Below are positions 8,150 through 15,210 of a stretch of 64,000 bases of DNA, one piece after another (positions within the stretch are counted from its first letter, which is position 1; every line of letters begins with the position of its first letter). The DNA is from Anaeroplasmataceae bacterium (lineage in GTDB: Bacteria; Bacillota_I; Bacilli_A; Acholeplasmatales; Anaeroplasmataceae). A model generated the notes under the pieces. The model was given only the letters and a program-made list of their open reading frames with translations. It searched no databases and was not told the DNA's origin. The stretch spans positions 1 through 64,000 of the forward strand of contig JAIDZC010000010.1 of NCBI GenBank assembly GCA_029057785.1. The letters are read 5' to 3'. A program made the translations under genes and the position numbers.

Positions 8150-9409
8150 GTGAAACTAGAGGTTAAAGGAAATTATTTATATATGAATAATGCCCCTTTC
8201 TTTTGGTTAGGAGATACTGCTTGGCTTTTGTTTGAAAAACTGAGCGTTGAAGAAGCAAAGCTTCATTTAGATAATCGTAAAAGTCTTGGATTCAATGTGA
8301 TTCAATGTGTGTTGCTCCACACTTATAAGGATGGATATACTTGTGCTGGGAAATCACCACATTTATTAGAATACTGGGAAGAGGTTAAAAAAATCGTAGA
8401 GTATGCTCAAAATATAGGACTGATTCTAGGAATTCTTCCTATGTGGGGAGCTATGGTGAAAAATCATATTTTAAATGAACAAAATATAGATGGTTATGCT
8501 GACTTTATAAATCGTCTATTTCAACCCTTTGATAATATCATCTGGATATTAGGTGGTGATATTAGGGGAGAAGAAGCCTTTTCCTTATATAATCATTTTG
8601 GTCAAAGATTAAAAGAAAAGGATTCTACTCGTTTGATTACATTTCACCCCTTTGGACGAACTGGCTCTTATCAATGGTTTAAGGATTGTGACTGGATAGA
8701 TTTTCATATGTTTCAATCTGGACATAGAAGATATGATCAGGTTGATATGCATGCCTGGGATGATAAGAAAACCAAAGAAGATGTTTTTGGTGAGGATAAT
8801 TATAAATATGTAAGAAAGAATAAAAGCTTGACGTCGAAGCCCTGTTTAGATGGAGAGCCTTCCTATGAGGGAATTTTACAAGGCTTACATGATTGTGCTC
8901 AACCCTATTGGCAGGATTATGATGTTAGAAGATATGCTTACTGGTCTGTTTTAGAAGGAGCATGTGGGTTTACATATGGGAATAATGCAATTATGCAATT
9001 TTATAGAAAAGGGGAAAATGGTTCTTACGGAGTTCGTGAGGAGTGGAAAGAAGCATTACATATGCCAGGTGGAAAACAGATGCAGCACTTGAAAAATCTT
9101 ATGCTTTCTATAGATTTTACAAAAGGCGTTGCTTGTCCTGAAATGATTCTAAATCCCAAGCCTTTTTATGAGTATATCCCTGTTTTTAAAAGTAAAGATT
9201 TCATCCTTTGTTATGATTATTTGGGAAAAGAATTTTCTCTAGATTTAAAGGAGTATAAAAAGAAAAAGCTTAGAGGCTTTTGGATCAATCCTGAAAATGG
9301 AAAGAAAAATGAGATTGGAATACTTGAAGGAAAGGATATTTTGACAATAAAGCCAGAAGAAAGAAAAAATTCTAATGACTGGATTTTATTGTTGGTAGAA
9401 GAAAAATGA
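8150..9409 (+). CDS. DUF4038 apiosidase-like glycoside hydrolase
   Basis: The 419 aa cytoplasmic protein (no signal peptide) opens with APFFWLGDTAWLLFEKL, the hallmark start of DUF4038/apiosidase-like TIM barrels, followed by RKSLGFNVIQ, WGAM, WILGGDIRG and DGEPSYEG, the latter two carrying likely catalytic acids. The end (FWINPENGKK to DWILLL) resembles the small beta domain usually annotated as putative collagen-binding. GTG 8150 has AGGTGGTGG upstream; an in-frame TTG at 8132 is less likely. It overlaps the MFS gene by ATGA, so it probably acts inside the cell on an oligosaccharide or glycoside that the permease imports. The substrate is not deducible. Confidence 0.8.
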   Translation: MKLEVKGNYLYMNNAPFFWLGDTAWLLFEKLSVEEAKLHLDNRKSLGFNVIQCVLLHTYKDGYTCAGKSPHLLEYWEEVKKIVEYAQNIGLILGILPMWGAMVKNHILNEQNIDGYADFINRLFQPFDNIIWILGGDIRGEEAFSLYNHFGQRLKEKDSTRLITFHPFGRTGSYQWFKDCDWIDFHMFQSGHRRYDQVDMHAWDDKKTKEDVFGEDNYKYVRKNKSLTSKPCLDGEPSYEGILQGLHDCAQPYWQDYDVRRYAYWSVLEGACGFTYGNNAIMQFYRKGENGSYGVREEWKEALHMPGGKQMQHLKNLMLSIDFTKGVACPEMILNPKPFYEYIPVFKSKDFILCYDYLGKEFSLDLKEYKKKKLRGFWINPENGKKNEIGILEGKDILTIKPEERKNSNDWILLLVEEK

Positions 9410-10578
9410 AAAATTTAACGTTATGTAAGATTTTAACCTTTGTCCGTTATTTTGCAGAAGCATTGTTCTTTCCTTATATTAGTCTGTATTTCCATTCTAA
9501 GGGCTTAGATGTTGCCCAAATAGGAATTCTAATTGCAGCGATTCCAATTACTTCGATACTTTGTGCACCAATCTATACGAAACTATGTACCAATCCTAAA
9601 AAGACAAAATTAGCGTTAATGATAATGTCTTTTGTTGAGGCATTTTTTATCATTTTATTGATGCTTGCGAATAACTTTGCTTTTTCGCTAATAGGTATAA
9701 TACTTATCAGTATCATTTCCTCTTCTAATTATGGAATGATTGATTCCTTGTTAACTTTAATTGCCGAAGAGGAGAATAAAAGATTTACTTCAATCCGTAT
9801 TTATGGGTCGACTTCCTATATGTTAGGTGTATTCATTTCAGGTGTAATTACTAAGTATACCTCATATGCGGTATCATTTTATATCGCTTGTGGATTGTTT
9901 ATTTTAGTTTCGGTTTTATATTTCTTTACAAGAGTTCCCCAACATGTGGAAGAAGAAAAAGAAAAACCAAAATTAAAAGAAATTGGAACAAACAAATTCT
10001 TTATTGGATATATATTTTTCTATGTATTATTAATTGGTTCTATGCAGGTAGGAGACGATTTCTTTTCTCTATATATGGAATCAAAGGGTGGAGGAGAATA
10101 TTATAATATTGTTAGCTTCGGCTTTATCGGAATTGAAATTATCACTATGTTCTTATTAAATAAATTTGGGGAGAAGCTTGGTCTTAAGCTATTCTTTATT
10201 TCAGCTATCCTTTTAGTCGTTAGAAATATAGCTCATGGCATTGGAGGAACCTCCTTGTGGTTTATTGTAGGTTTTCAAATGCTTAGAGGTATCATATGGG
10301 CGATAGCTCTATACTTATCTAGCAGTTTTGTTAGTGAAATATTGGGATATAGACTGGCTTCACAGGGAATAATTGTAGTGATGCTAGGGATTCAAATCTT
10401 TAGTGCCATTTTCAAATTTAGTGGTGGATATATTATAAAAAGTATAGGATATTCTAATTTTTATTTGATATTACTTGGCTTTTCTATCTTAGCTTTTGTT
10501 TATTTTTGTTTCTATTATTTTGCTTATAAAAAATATAAAAATAAGCAAAAAGAGAATCAATTATCTGTCGAAATGTAA
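9406..10578 (+). CDS. MFS permease (MFS_1-like/HcaT-type), probable sugar importer
   Basis: The 390 aa protein has about 12 hydrophobic segments and opens with LTFVRYFAEALFFPYISLYF, typical of the MFS_1_like/PPP group related to nucleoside-H+ and phenylpropionate transporters. The loop ICAPIYTKL/TNPKKTKLA (after helix 2) and YSNFYLILLGFSILAF near the end fit the fold. The ATGA overlap with the glycosidase gene indicates one operon, and CcpA is encoded just downstream. Uptake of a glycoside for the upstream enzyme is the simplest reading; the substrate is unknown. Confidence 0.75.
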   Translation: MKNLTLCKILTFVRYFAEALFFPYISLYFHSKGLDVAQIGILIAAIPITSILCAPIYTKLCTNPKKTKLALMIMSFVEAFFIILLMLANNFAFSLIGIILISIISSSNYGMIDSLLTLIAEEENKRFTSIRIYGSTSYMLGVFISGVITKYTSYAVSFYIACGLFILVSVLYFFTRVPQHVEEEKEKPKLKEIGTNKFFIGYIFFYVLLIGSMQVGDDFFSLYMESKGGGEYYNIVSFGFIGIEIITMFLLNKFGEKLGLKLFFISAILLVVRNIAHGIGGTSLWFIVGFQMLRGIIWAIALYLSSSFVSEILGYRLASQGIIVVMLGIQIFSAIFKFSGGYIIKSIGYSNFYLILLGFSILAFVYFCFYYFAYKKYKNKQKENQLSVEM

Positions 10579-10581
10579 ATT

Positions 10582-10596
10582 ATAGAAACGTTTTCA
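10582..10596 (+). promoter_or_regulatory. Probable cre (CcpA) site upstream of ccpA
   Basis: The sequence from 10582 to 10596 matches WTGNAARCGNWWWCA at every fixed position but one (A instead of G at position 3). It ends ten bases before the ccpA -35, which suggests autoregulation or catabolite control. Confidence 0.55.
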
Positions 10597-10605
10597 TGAA
10601 AATGA

Positions 10606-10634
10606 TTGAAAATTGATTTTCATTATGCTATAAT
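10606..10634 (+). promoter_or_regulatory. ccpA promoter
   Basis: TTGAAA (10606-10611), a 17-base spacer and TATAAT (10629-10634) preceded by TGC. An inverted repeat, ATGAAAAT (10596-10603) and ATTTTCAT (10616-10623), spans the -35 and may be a further operator. Confidence 0.8.
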
Positions 10635-10659
10635 TACACTGGATGTGAGGTGGTTTTTG

Positions 10660-11658
10660 ATGGCTAACACTACAATATATGATGTTGCAGGAGCTGCAAA
10701 GGTCTCTTTAGCAACAGTAAGTAGAGTAATGAATAATCCAGAAAAGGTTAATCCTGAAACTAGAGAAAAAGTTTTACGCGTCATTAAGGAATTGGGATAT
10801 CGTCCTAATGCGATTGCACGTGGACTTGCAAGTAGAAAAACCACAACAATTGGTATCATTTTGGCTGATGTTTCTAGATCTGCTACAGCTCAATTGTTAG
10901 GTGGAATTCAGGATATTGCTAAGAAATATGAATATTCTATTAAAATTTTTTCTATAGGTAATGATGAGGATATTACAGAAGCAATGCGTATAGTTATCGC
11001 AGAACAGATTGATGGAATTTTATTCTTAAATGATGAATTAGAAAAAGAACAAATGAAAATTGCTATGGATGCAATTAAAGATGCTATGATTCCTGTAGTT
11101 TTATCTAACGTATTCTATGATGATGAAGATATTCCTTGTGTAGCTATTAATTATGAAAATGCAACCTATGAAATAACAAAACAGATGTTAGAATATGGCA
11201 GAAAGAATGTTTATTTCTTTACAACTGCTAGACGATATTCAGTGAACACTCAAAAGGAAGTTGGCTATTTGGATGCTATGAAGGAAGCAGGACTTGAGCC
11301 TAAGATTTTTAGAACAAGTGGAGATGTTTCAATTAACTCCCTTCATTTTAAGGAATTCTTCCAAAATAATAAAATTGATGGTGCTATTGCTGTACGTGAT
11401 AGTATTGCCATCAGCTTTATGAATGTTGCTCAGGATCATGGAGTAAAAATTCCAAATGATATTTCTGTTGTTGGTTTACAAAACACAAAATATGCAATTT
11501 TATCACGTCCTACCTTGACATGTGTAGATACTCCGGTGTATGATATAGGTGCTGTTTCTATGCGTCTTCTAACAAAGTTTATGAAGCAAGAAGAGGTAGC
11601 GCATAACAGAGTTTTATTACCATATCGTTTTATAAGACGTAATACAACAAATTCATAG
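10660..11658 (+). CDS. ccpA: Catabolite control protein A
   Basis: The 332 aa LacI-family regulator starts MANTTIYDVAGAAKVSLATV, a CcpA-type helix-turn-helix, followed by the hinge YRPNAIARGLAS and a periplasmic-binding-like effector domain. The C-terminal PNDISVVGLQNT and VYDIGAVSMRLLTKFM match CcpA closely. CcpA binds cre sites with Ser-phosphorylated HPr and represses or activates carbon genes. ATG 10660 follows GTGAGGTGG; the open frame further upstream covers the promoter and is not coding. tyrS follows, a neighbourhood also seen in Bacillus. No terminator lies between ccpA and the tyrS T-box, so some read-through is likely. Confidence 0.88.
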   Translation: MANTTIYDVAGAAKVSLATVSRVMNNPEKVNPETREKVLRVIKELGYRPNAIARGLASRKTTTIGIILADVSRSATAQLLGGIQDIAKKYEYSIKIFSIGNDEDITEAMRIVIAEQIDGILFLNDELEKEQMKIAMDAIKDAMIPVVLSNVFYDDEDIPCVAINYENATYEITKQMLEYGRKNVYFFTTARRYSVNTQKEVGYLDAMKEAGLEPKIFRTSGDVSINSLHFKEFFQNNKIDGAIAVRDSIAISFMNVAQDHGVKIPNDISVVGLQNTKYAILSRPTLTCVDTPVYDIGAVSMRLLTKFMKQEEVAHNRVLLPYRFIRRNTTNS

Positions 11659-11659
11659 T

Positions 11660-11860
11660 TTTGAAGATAGGAACTCAAGTAGACTTAACAGTTTTGTTTT
11701 AGAGAGTCTGTGGTTGGTGAAAACAGATCAAAGGGTTAATTTGAAATACACTCCTGGAGAAACAAACATTGAAGTGTCATAGCTTGTGCTATGGAACTAA
11801 GGTGGTACCGCGGAAATTTTTCGTCCTTAGGAAATATAATTCTTAAGGACTTTTTATTTT
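11660..11860 (+). ncRNA. Tyrosine T-box leader of tyrS
   Basis: The conserved T-box sequence AAGGTGGTACCGCGG is at 11799-11813. A TAC triplet at 11747-11749 sits in a plausible specifier loop, fitting tRNA-Tyr. The leader ends in a terminator: 11823-11833 pairs with 11840-11850 (one G-U), then T5. Uncharged tRNA-Tyr should favour the antiterminator. The 5' boundary is approximate. Confidence 0.9.
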
Positions 11861-11882
11861 TAAAGAAAGAAGGAGATTATTT

Positions 11883-13103
11883 ATGGGAATTTATGAAGAA
11901 TTAGAATGGAGAGGTTTGATTAAAGATATATCAGACCCAACTTTAAAAGAAAAATTAAATGCAGGAGGAATGACATTTTATATTGGAACTGACCCTACAG
12001 GAGACAGTTTACATATTGGACATTTTTCAAGCTTCTTAATTTGTAAAAGATTAAAGGAAGCAGGACATCATCCCATTGTATTAGTTGGTGGGGCAACAGG
12101 TCTTATTGGTGATCCAAAGCCTGATAGTGAGCGTCCTATGATTACTAAAGAAACGGTCGATCATAATTTTAATTGCTTAAAGGCACAGCTAACAAAGCTA
12201 TTTGGTTGTGAGGTAGTAAATAATTATGATTGGAGTAAGGATATCAATTTTATTGATTTCTTAAGAGACTTTGGTAAATTCTTTAATGTAAATTACATGC
12301 TCAATAAGGATATTGTTTCAAGAAGATTAGATGCAGGTATTACTTATACTGAATTTTCTTATATGATTATGCAGGCTTTAGATTTCTGGTGGTTATATAA
12401 AAACAAGAATGTAACAATGCAGGTTGCAGGACAGGATCAATGGGGAAATATTACTGCAGGGATTGAGCTGATTCGTAAGAAGGAACAAAAGGATGCCTAT
12501 GCCTTTACTATGCCCCTTTTAACAAAGAGTGATGGTTCTAAGTTTGGTAAGACAAATGGTAAGGCAGTATGGCTAGATGCGAATAAAACTTCACCTTATG
12601 AGATGTATCAATTCTTTATTAATTCAGAGGATTCTAAGGTTATAGATTATCTAAAATTTTTAACCTTCCTTTCTAAAGAAGAAATAGAGGAATTAGAAAA
12701 GAAAAATACTGAGGCACCACATTTAAGAGAAGCTCATACCGCTTTAGCAAGAGAAGTGATTACATTCCTACATGGAAAAGAAGCTTTTGAAGAAGCCTTG
12801 AAAATATCTAAAGCTTTATTCAGCGGAAATATAAAAGAACTTACGGCAAAGGAAATTGAGATGGGCTTTAATGACTTGCCAGCAATGGAAGGAAAAGAAA
12901 TTGCTTTGGTAGATGCATTAATTGAATTAAAACTAGCGTCTTCAAAACGTGAAGCAAGAGAATTCATTAGAAATGGTGCGGTTTTAGTGAATGGAGATAA
13001 GGTTACAGAAGAAGGGTTTATTCTTACTAAGGATATAGCGATTGAAGGAAAGTTTGTAGTCATTAGAAGGGGAAAGAAGCTTTACGCTTTAATTCGCTAT
13101 TAA
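11883..13103 (+). CDS. tyrS: Tyrosyl-tRNA synthetase
   Basis: The 406 aa class I synthetase attaches tyrosine to tRNA-Tyr. The HIGH motif appears as HIGHFSS near residue 45, the KMSKS loop as KFGKT near 220, and QVAGQDQWGN is the tyrosine-pocket strand of TyrRS. The C-terminus (about 340-400) is an S4 RNA-binding domain (KREAREFIRNGAVLVNG). Length is normal for the bacterial enzyme. AAGGAG lies eight bases before the ATG, and the gene is controlled by the T-box immediately upstream. A GNAT gene follows two bases after the stop. Confidence 0.95.
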   Translation: MGIYEELEWRGLIKDISDPTLKEKLNAGGMTFYIGTDPTGDSLHIGHFSSFLICKRLKEAGHHPIVLVGGATGLIGDPKPDSERPMITKETVDHNFNCLKAQLTKLFGCEVVNNYDWSKDINFIDFLRDFGKFFNVNYMLNKDIVSRRLDAGITYTEFSYMIMQALDFWWLYKNKNVTMQVAGQDQWGNITAGIELIRKKEQKDAYAFTMPLLTKSDGSKFGKTNGKAVWLDANKTSPYEMYQFFINSEDSKVIDYLKFLTFLSKEEIEELEKKNTEAPHLREAHTALAREVITFLHGKEAFEEALKISKALFSGNIKELTAKEIEMGFNDLPAMEGKEIALVDALIELKLASSKREAREFIRNGAVLVNGDKVTEEGFILTKDIAIEGKFVVIRRGKKLYALIRY

Positions 13104-13104
13104 T

Positions 13105-13554
13105 ATGATTTTTTTAGAAGAATATGATTCTATTGAAGGAGAAATCTTGGATTTGGCAATAATAGAAAAAAATCCAGGGGATGAAAAAGCTATTCCTTTT
13201 TATTGGTATAACATTATTCTAAAACAAACAAAAGAGATTATAGGTCAAATCAGTTTGCGTATTGGAAAGAATTATCACTCCTATTATAATGGGAATATTG
13301 GGTACTATATAGAAGAACAATATCGTGGTCATAGGTATGCCTATATGGCAACTTTAATGCTATACCCTTTGTCTTTGGCTCATCATCAAGACCAGCTTTA
13401 TATCACTTGTAATGAAGATAATATTCCTTCTATTAAAACGATATTACGCTTGAATGCCAAATACATAGAAACTGTTTTACCTCCTAAGGATTATGTCTAT
13501 TACTATGATAATATGCCAAAACAAAATATCTATTTGTTGAGTTTAAAGAATTAA
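13105..13554 (+). CDS. GNAT family N-acetyltransferase
   Basis: The 149 aa protein has the GNAT core: a strand with KEIIGQISLRIG, then IGYYIEEQYRGHRYA (acetyl-CoA pyrophosphate loop of the R-x-x-G-x type) followed by a helix, and a late YITCNEDNIPSIKTILRLNA segment as in ribosomal-protein or small-molecule acetyltransferases. The start lies two bases after the tyrS stop without a clear Shine-Dalgarno, so translation probably depends on coupling. The acceptor is unknown. Confidence 0.75.
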   Translation: MIFLEEYDSIEGEILDLAIIEKNPGDEKAIPFYWYNIILKQTKEIIGQISLRIGKNYHSYYNGNIGYYIEEQYRGHRYAYMATLMLYPLSLAHHQDQLYITCNEDNIPSIKTILRLNAKYIETVLPPKDYVYYYDNMPKQNIYLLSLKN

Positions 13555-13594
13555 GAAAAGGGGCTATAAGATAAGAATCTTGTAGCCCCTTTTC
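13555..13594. terminator. Bidirectional terminator between GNAT gene and minus-strand RNA
   Basis: GAAAAGGGGCTA (13555-13566) pairs perfectly with TAGCCCCTTTTC (13583-13594). Pyrimidine-rich flanks occur on both strands, so it can end the tyrS-GNAT transcript and a minus-strand transcript. Confidence 0.8.
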
Positions 13595-13638
13595 TAATTT
13601 GGGAGAGATTATTTGAAAAGTTATTATTTTATCACACA
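13555..13638 (-). ncRNA. Candidate small RNA of about 85 nt
   Basis: A consensus minus-strand promoter (13672-13644) would start transcription near 13637 and the strong hairpin at 13594-13555 would end it, with no reading frame between. The RNA would have a U/A-rich single-stranded 5' part and a 12-bp 3' stem. No known family was recognised. Confidence 0.5.
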
Positions 13639-13643
13639 CATAT

Positions 13644-13672
13644 ATAATACCACTTATGAAAGCGCTTGTCAA
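13644..13672 (-). promoter_or_regulatory. Strong minus-strand promoter with AAGCGCTT box
   Basis: Read on the minus strand: TTGACA (13672-13667), a 17-base spacer and TATTAT (13649-13644) preceded by TGG. The palindrome AAGCGCTT (13660-13667) follows the -35. The same 14 bases TTGACAAGCGCTTT begin the tRNA-Ser promoter at 30629. Confidence 0.7.
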
Positions 13673-13702
13673 ATGTTTTTTATTTTTTGTTTTTATTAAA
13701 AA

Positions 13703-13731
13703 TTGTAAATATATGGCTTTAATGGTATAAT
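13703..13731 (+). promoter_or_regulatory. Promoter of the 13753-15136 operon
   Basis: TTGTAA (13703-13708), a 17-base spacer and TATAAT (13726-13731) with an extended TGG. Confidence 0.75.
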
Positions 13732-13752
13732 GAGATAGAGGTGGAAAGCTTT

Positions 13753-14160
13753 ATGAATCGTAAACAAATTATTATGCAATATAGAACAAGCAGGTTATTA
13801 AAGGGGCATCGTCCAGGTATAATTTATCTTAAACAAAATAAAGGGAAAATTTATACCCAGGGCACTGCTGATTTTATAATGACAATTGGAAAGGAAAATC
13901 TCTATTTTCAAAGATTATCTATGTTTACGAAAAGACTTCTTCCAGAAAAAGATTTTTCGCTTCATTTAAATCGAATAAAATCCTATAACATGCGCTTGGT
14001 AAATCCTGTTGTAAAATGCTTAACCTTATATACCTTTGAAAAATATTATTTAGAGATTTTTTTCTATATTAAAACAGCCGATACCTATGAAACAGAAACA
14101 AACATTGAAGGCATTATAAAGATGCTAGAAGAACGCGGTGTAAAGGAGATGGCTCTATGA
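13753..14160 (+). CDS. Small conserved hypothetical protein, PH-like fold possible
   Basis: I do not recognise this 135 aa protein. It is basic at the N-terminus and has no signal peptide or clear membrane segment. Alternating strands (GTADFIMTIGKENLYFQRLS, MRLVNPVVKCLTLYTFEKYYLEIFFYIKT) and one C-terminal helix (IEGIIKMLEERG) suggest a PH-like beta barrel, which is inference only. ATG 13753 has AGAGGTGG nine bases upstream; the in-frame GTG 13741 is part of that ribosome site. It overlaps the next small gene by ATGA and is first in an operon ending with cvfB. Confidence 0.65.
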   Translation: MNRKQIIMQYRTSRLLKGHRPGIIYLKQNKGKIYTQGTADFIMTIGKENLYFQRLSMFTKRLLPEKDFSLHLNRIKSYNMRLVNPVVKCLTLYTFEKYYLEIFFYIKTADTYETETNIEGIIKMLEERGVKEMAL

Positions 14161-14294
14161 AACCATTAACAACTAAAGAAAAGGATTTAATCAAAAAAAT
14201 AGAAAAACAATCTAAAAAAACAAGCTTTGAAGATAAGAAGGAAATGTATTTGAAGCAGACAGATAGAAATTATAAGGATGGGGATAGAAATTGA
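14157..14294 (+). CDS. 45-aa charged small protein between coupled genes
   Basis: An ATG at 14157 overlaps the previous stop (ATGA) and the frame ends at 14294, overlapping the TTG start of cvfB (TTGA). The 45-residue product is very basic and hydrophilic (MKPLTTKEKDLIKKIEK, then ending in YKDGDRN) and is probably helical. Perfect stop-start coupling on both sides supports a real gene. Its function is unknown. Confidence 0.6.
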   Translation: MKPLTTKEKDLIKKIEKQSKKTSFEDKKEMYLKQTDRNYKDGDRN

Positions 14295-15136
14295 TTAATA
14301 TAGGAACGATAAACCATTTAAAAGTGCTTCGTAAAACAGATTTAGGATATATGGTTTCTGAAGGCACAGAAGAGATTCTTTTACATTATCGTGAAGCTCT
14401 TTTAGAATTGGAAATTAATCAAATGGTAGATGTCTATGTATATACGGATAAAGAGAATAGAAAAACAGGGACTATGGCAACGCCAAACCTGTTGATGGGA
14501 CAGCCAAATTTTGTTCATGTTGTGAATCGTATAGCTGGAGTAGGGGTTTTTATTGACAATCATACCCCAAAGGATATTTTAATTTCTAGAGATTATTTAC
14601 CTTATGATGAAGAGCAATGGCCTATAGATGGAGATTTGATTTTTTGTGAGCTTAAAGTAAAAAAGAATGCTTTGACTGCTAAACCTGTAAATCGATTTGA
14701 TGTTTTGGAGTTATACAAAAATGTTAAGTATGCAGAAAATGAACAGGTTTCTGCATATGTATTACGAATTGCAGATAAGGGAATTGGACTTATCACAAAG
14801 GATTTAGTTTATGTCTTTGTTCCCCTTTCTCAGTTTAGAGGTAAATATCGTTTAGGAGAAGAGGTTGTTGTAACCATCACTAAAATGCTAGATAAAGAAG
14901 CTTATGGAAGCTTAAATGAACACAAGGAAGTATTGATGGATACAGATAAGCAAACCATTCTAAACTATTTAGAAAGGCATAATGGGGTAATGCCTTTGAC
15001 TGCAAAATCTAGCAGTGATGCAGTTGAGAAGTTTTTTCAAATGTCTAGAAAGGCCTTTAAAAGAGCCTATGGATCTTTATACAAGGATCATTTGATTGAT
15101 TTTGATGAAGAAAAAACCTATTTAAGAAAGCTATAG
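14291..15136 (+). CDS. cvfB: CvfB family S1 RNA-binding protein
   Basis: The 281 aa protein matches CvfB/YitL: an N-terminal S1-like barrel (IGTINHLKVLRKTDLGYMV), a second S1-like segment (VVNRIAGVGVFIDNHTPKDI, GDLIFCELKVK), a third (VSAYVLRIADKGIGLIT) and a C-terminal winged helix (FFQMSRKAFKRAYGSLYKDHLIDF). CvfB binds RNA and affects virulence-gene expression in Staphylococcus. The TTG start at 14291 is fixed by the family N-terminus and TTGA coupling. It ends at the hairpin at 15127. Confidence 0.85.
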   Translation: MINIGTINHLKVLRKTDLGYMVSEGTEEILLHYREALLELEINQMVDVYVYTDKENRKTGTMATPNLLMGQPNFVHVVNRIAGVGVFIDNHTPKDILISRDYLPYDEEQWPIDGDLIFCELKVKKNALTAKPVNRFDVLELYKNVKYAENEQVSAYVLRIADKGIGLITKDLVYVFVPLSQFRGKYRLGEEVVVTITKMLDKEAYGSLNEHKEVLMDTDKQTILNYLERHNGVMPLTAKSSSDAVEKFFQMSRKAFKRAYGSLYKDHLIDFDEEKTYLRKL

Positions 15137-15151
15137 AAATATAGCTTTTTT
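15127..15151 (+). terminator. Terminator after cvfB
   Basis: AAAGCTATA, a GAAA tetraloop and TATAGCTTT followed by further T residues; the stem includes the stop codon. Confidence 0.85.
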
Positions 15152-15182
15152 CCAAATCATACATAAATTATGTTGGTTTTAA

Positions 15183-15191
15183 TGCTATAAT
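15183..15191 (+). promoter_or_regulatory. Extended -10 promoter of addBA
   Basis: TGCTATAAT at 15183-15191, 20 bases before the ATG; there is no clear -35. Confidence 0.6.
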
Positions 15192-15210
15192 CTTAAGTGA
15201 GGTGAGGAGA

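Noticed and set aside
12734-13063. 109-codon minus-strand frame inside tyrS
   Set aside because: tyrS is unmistakable and the frame has no ribosome site.
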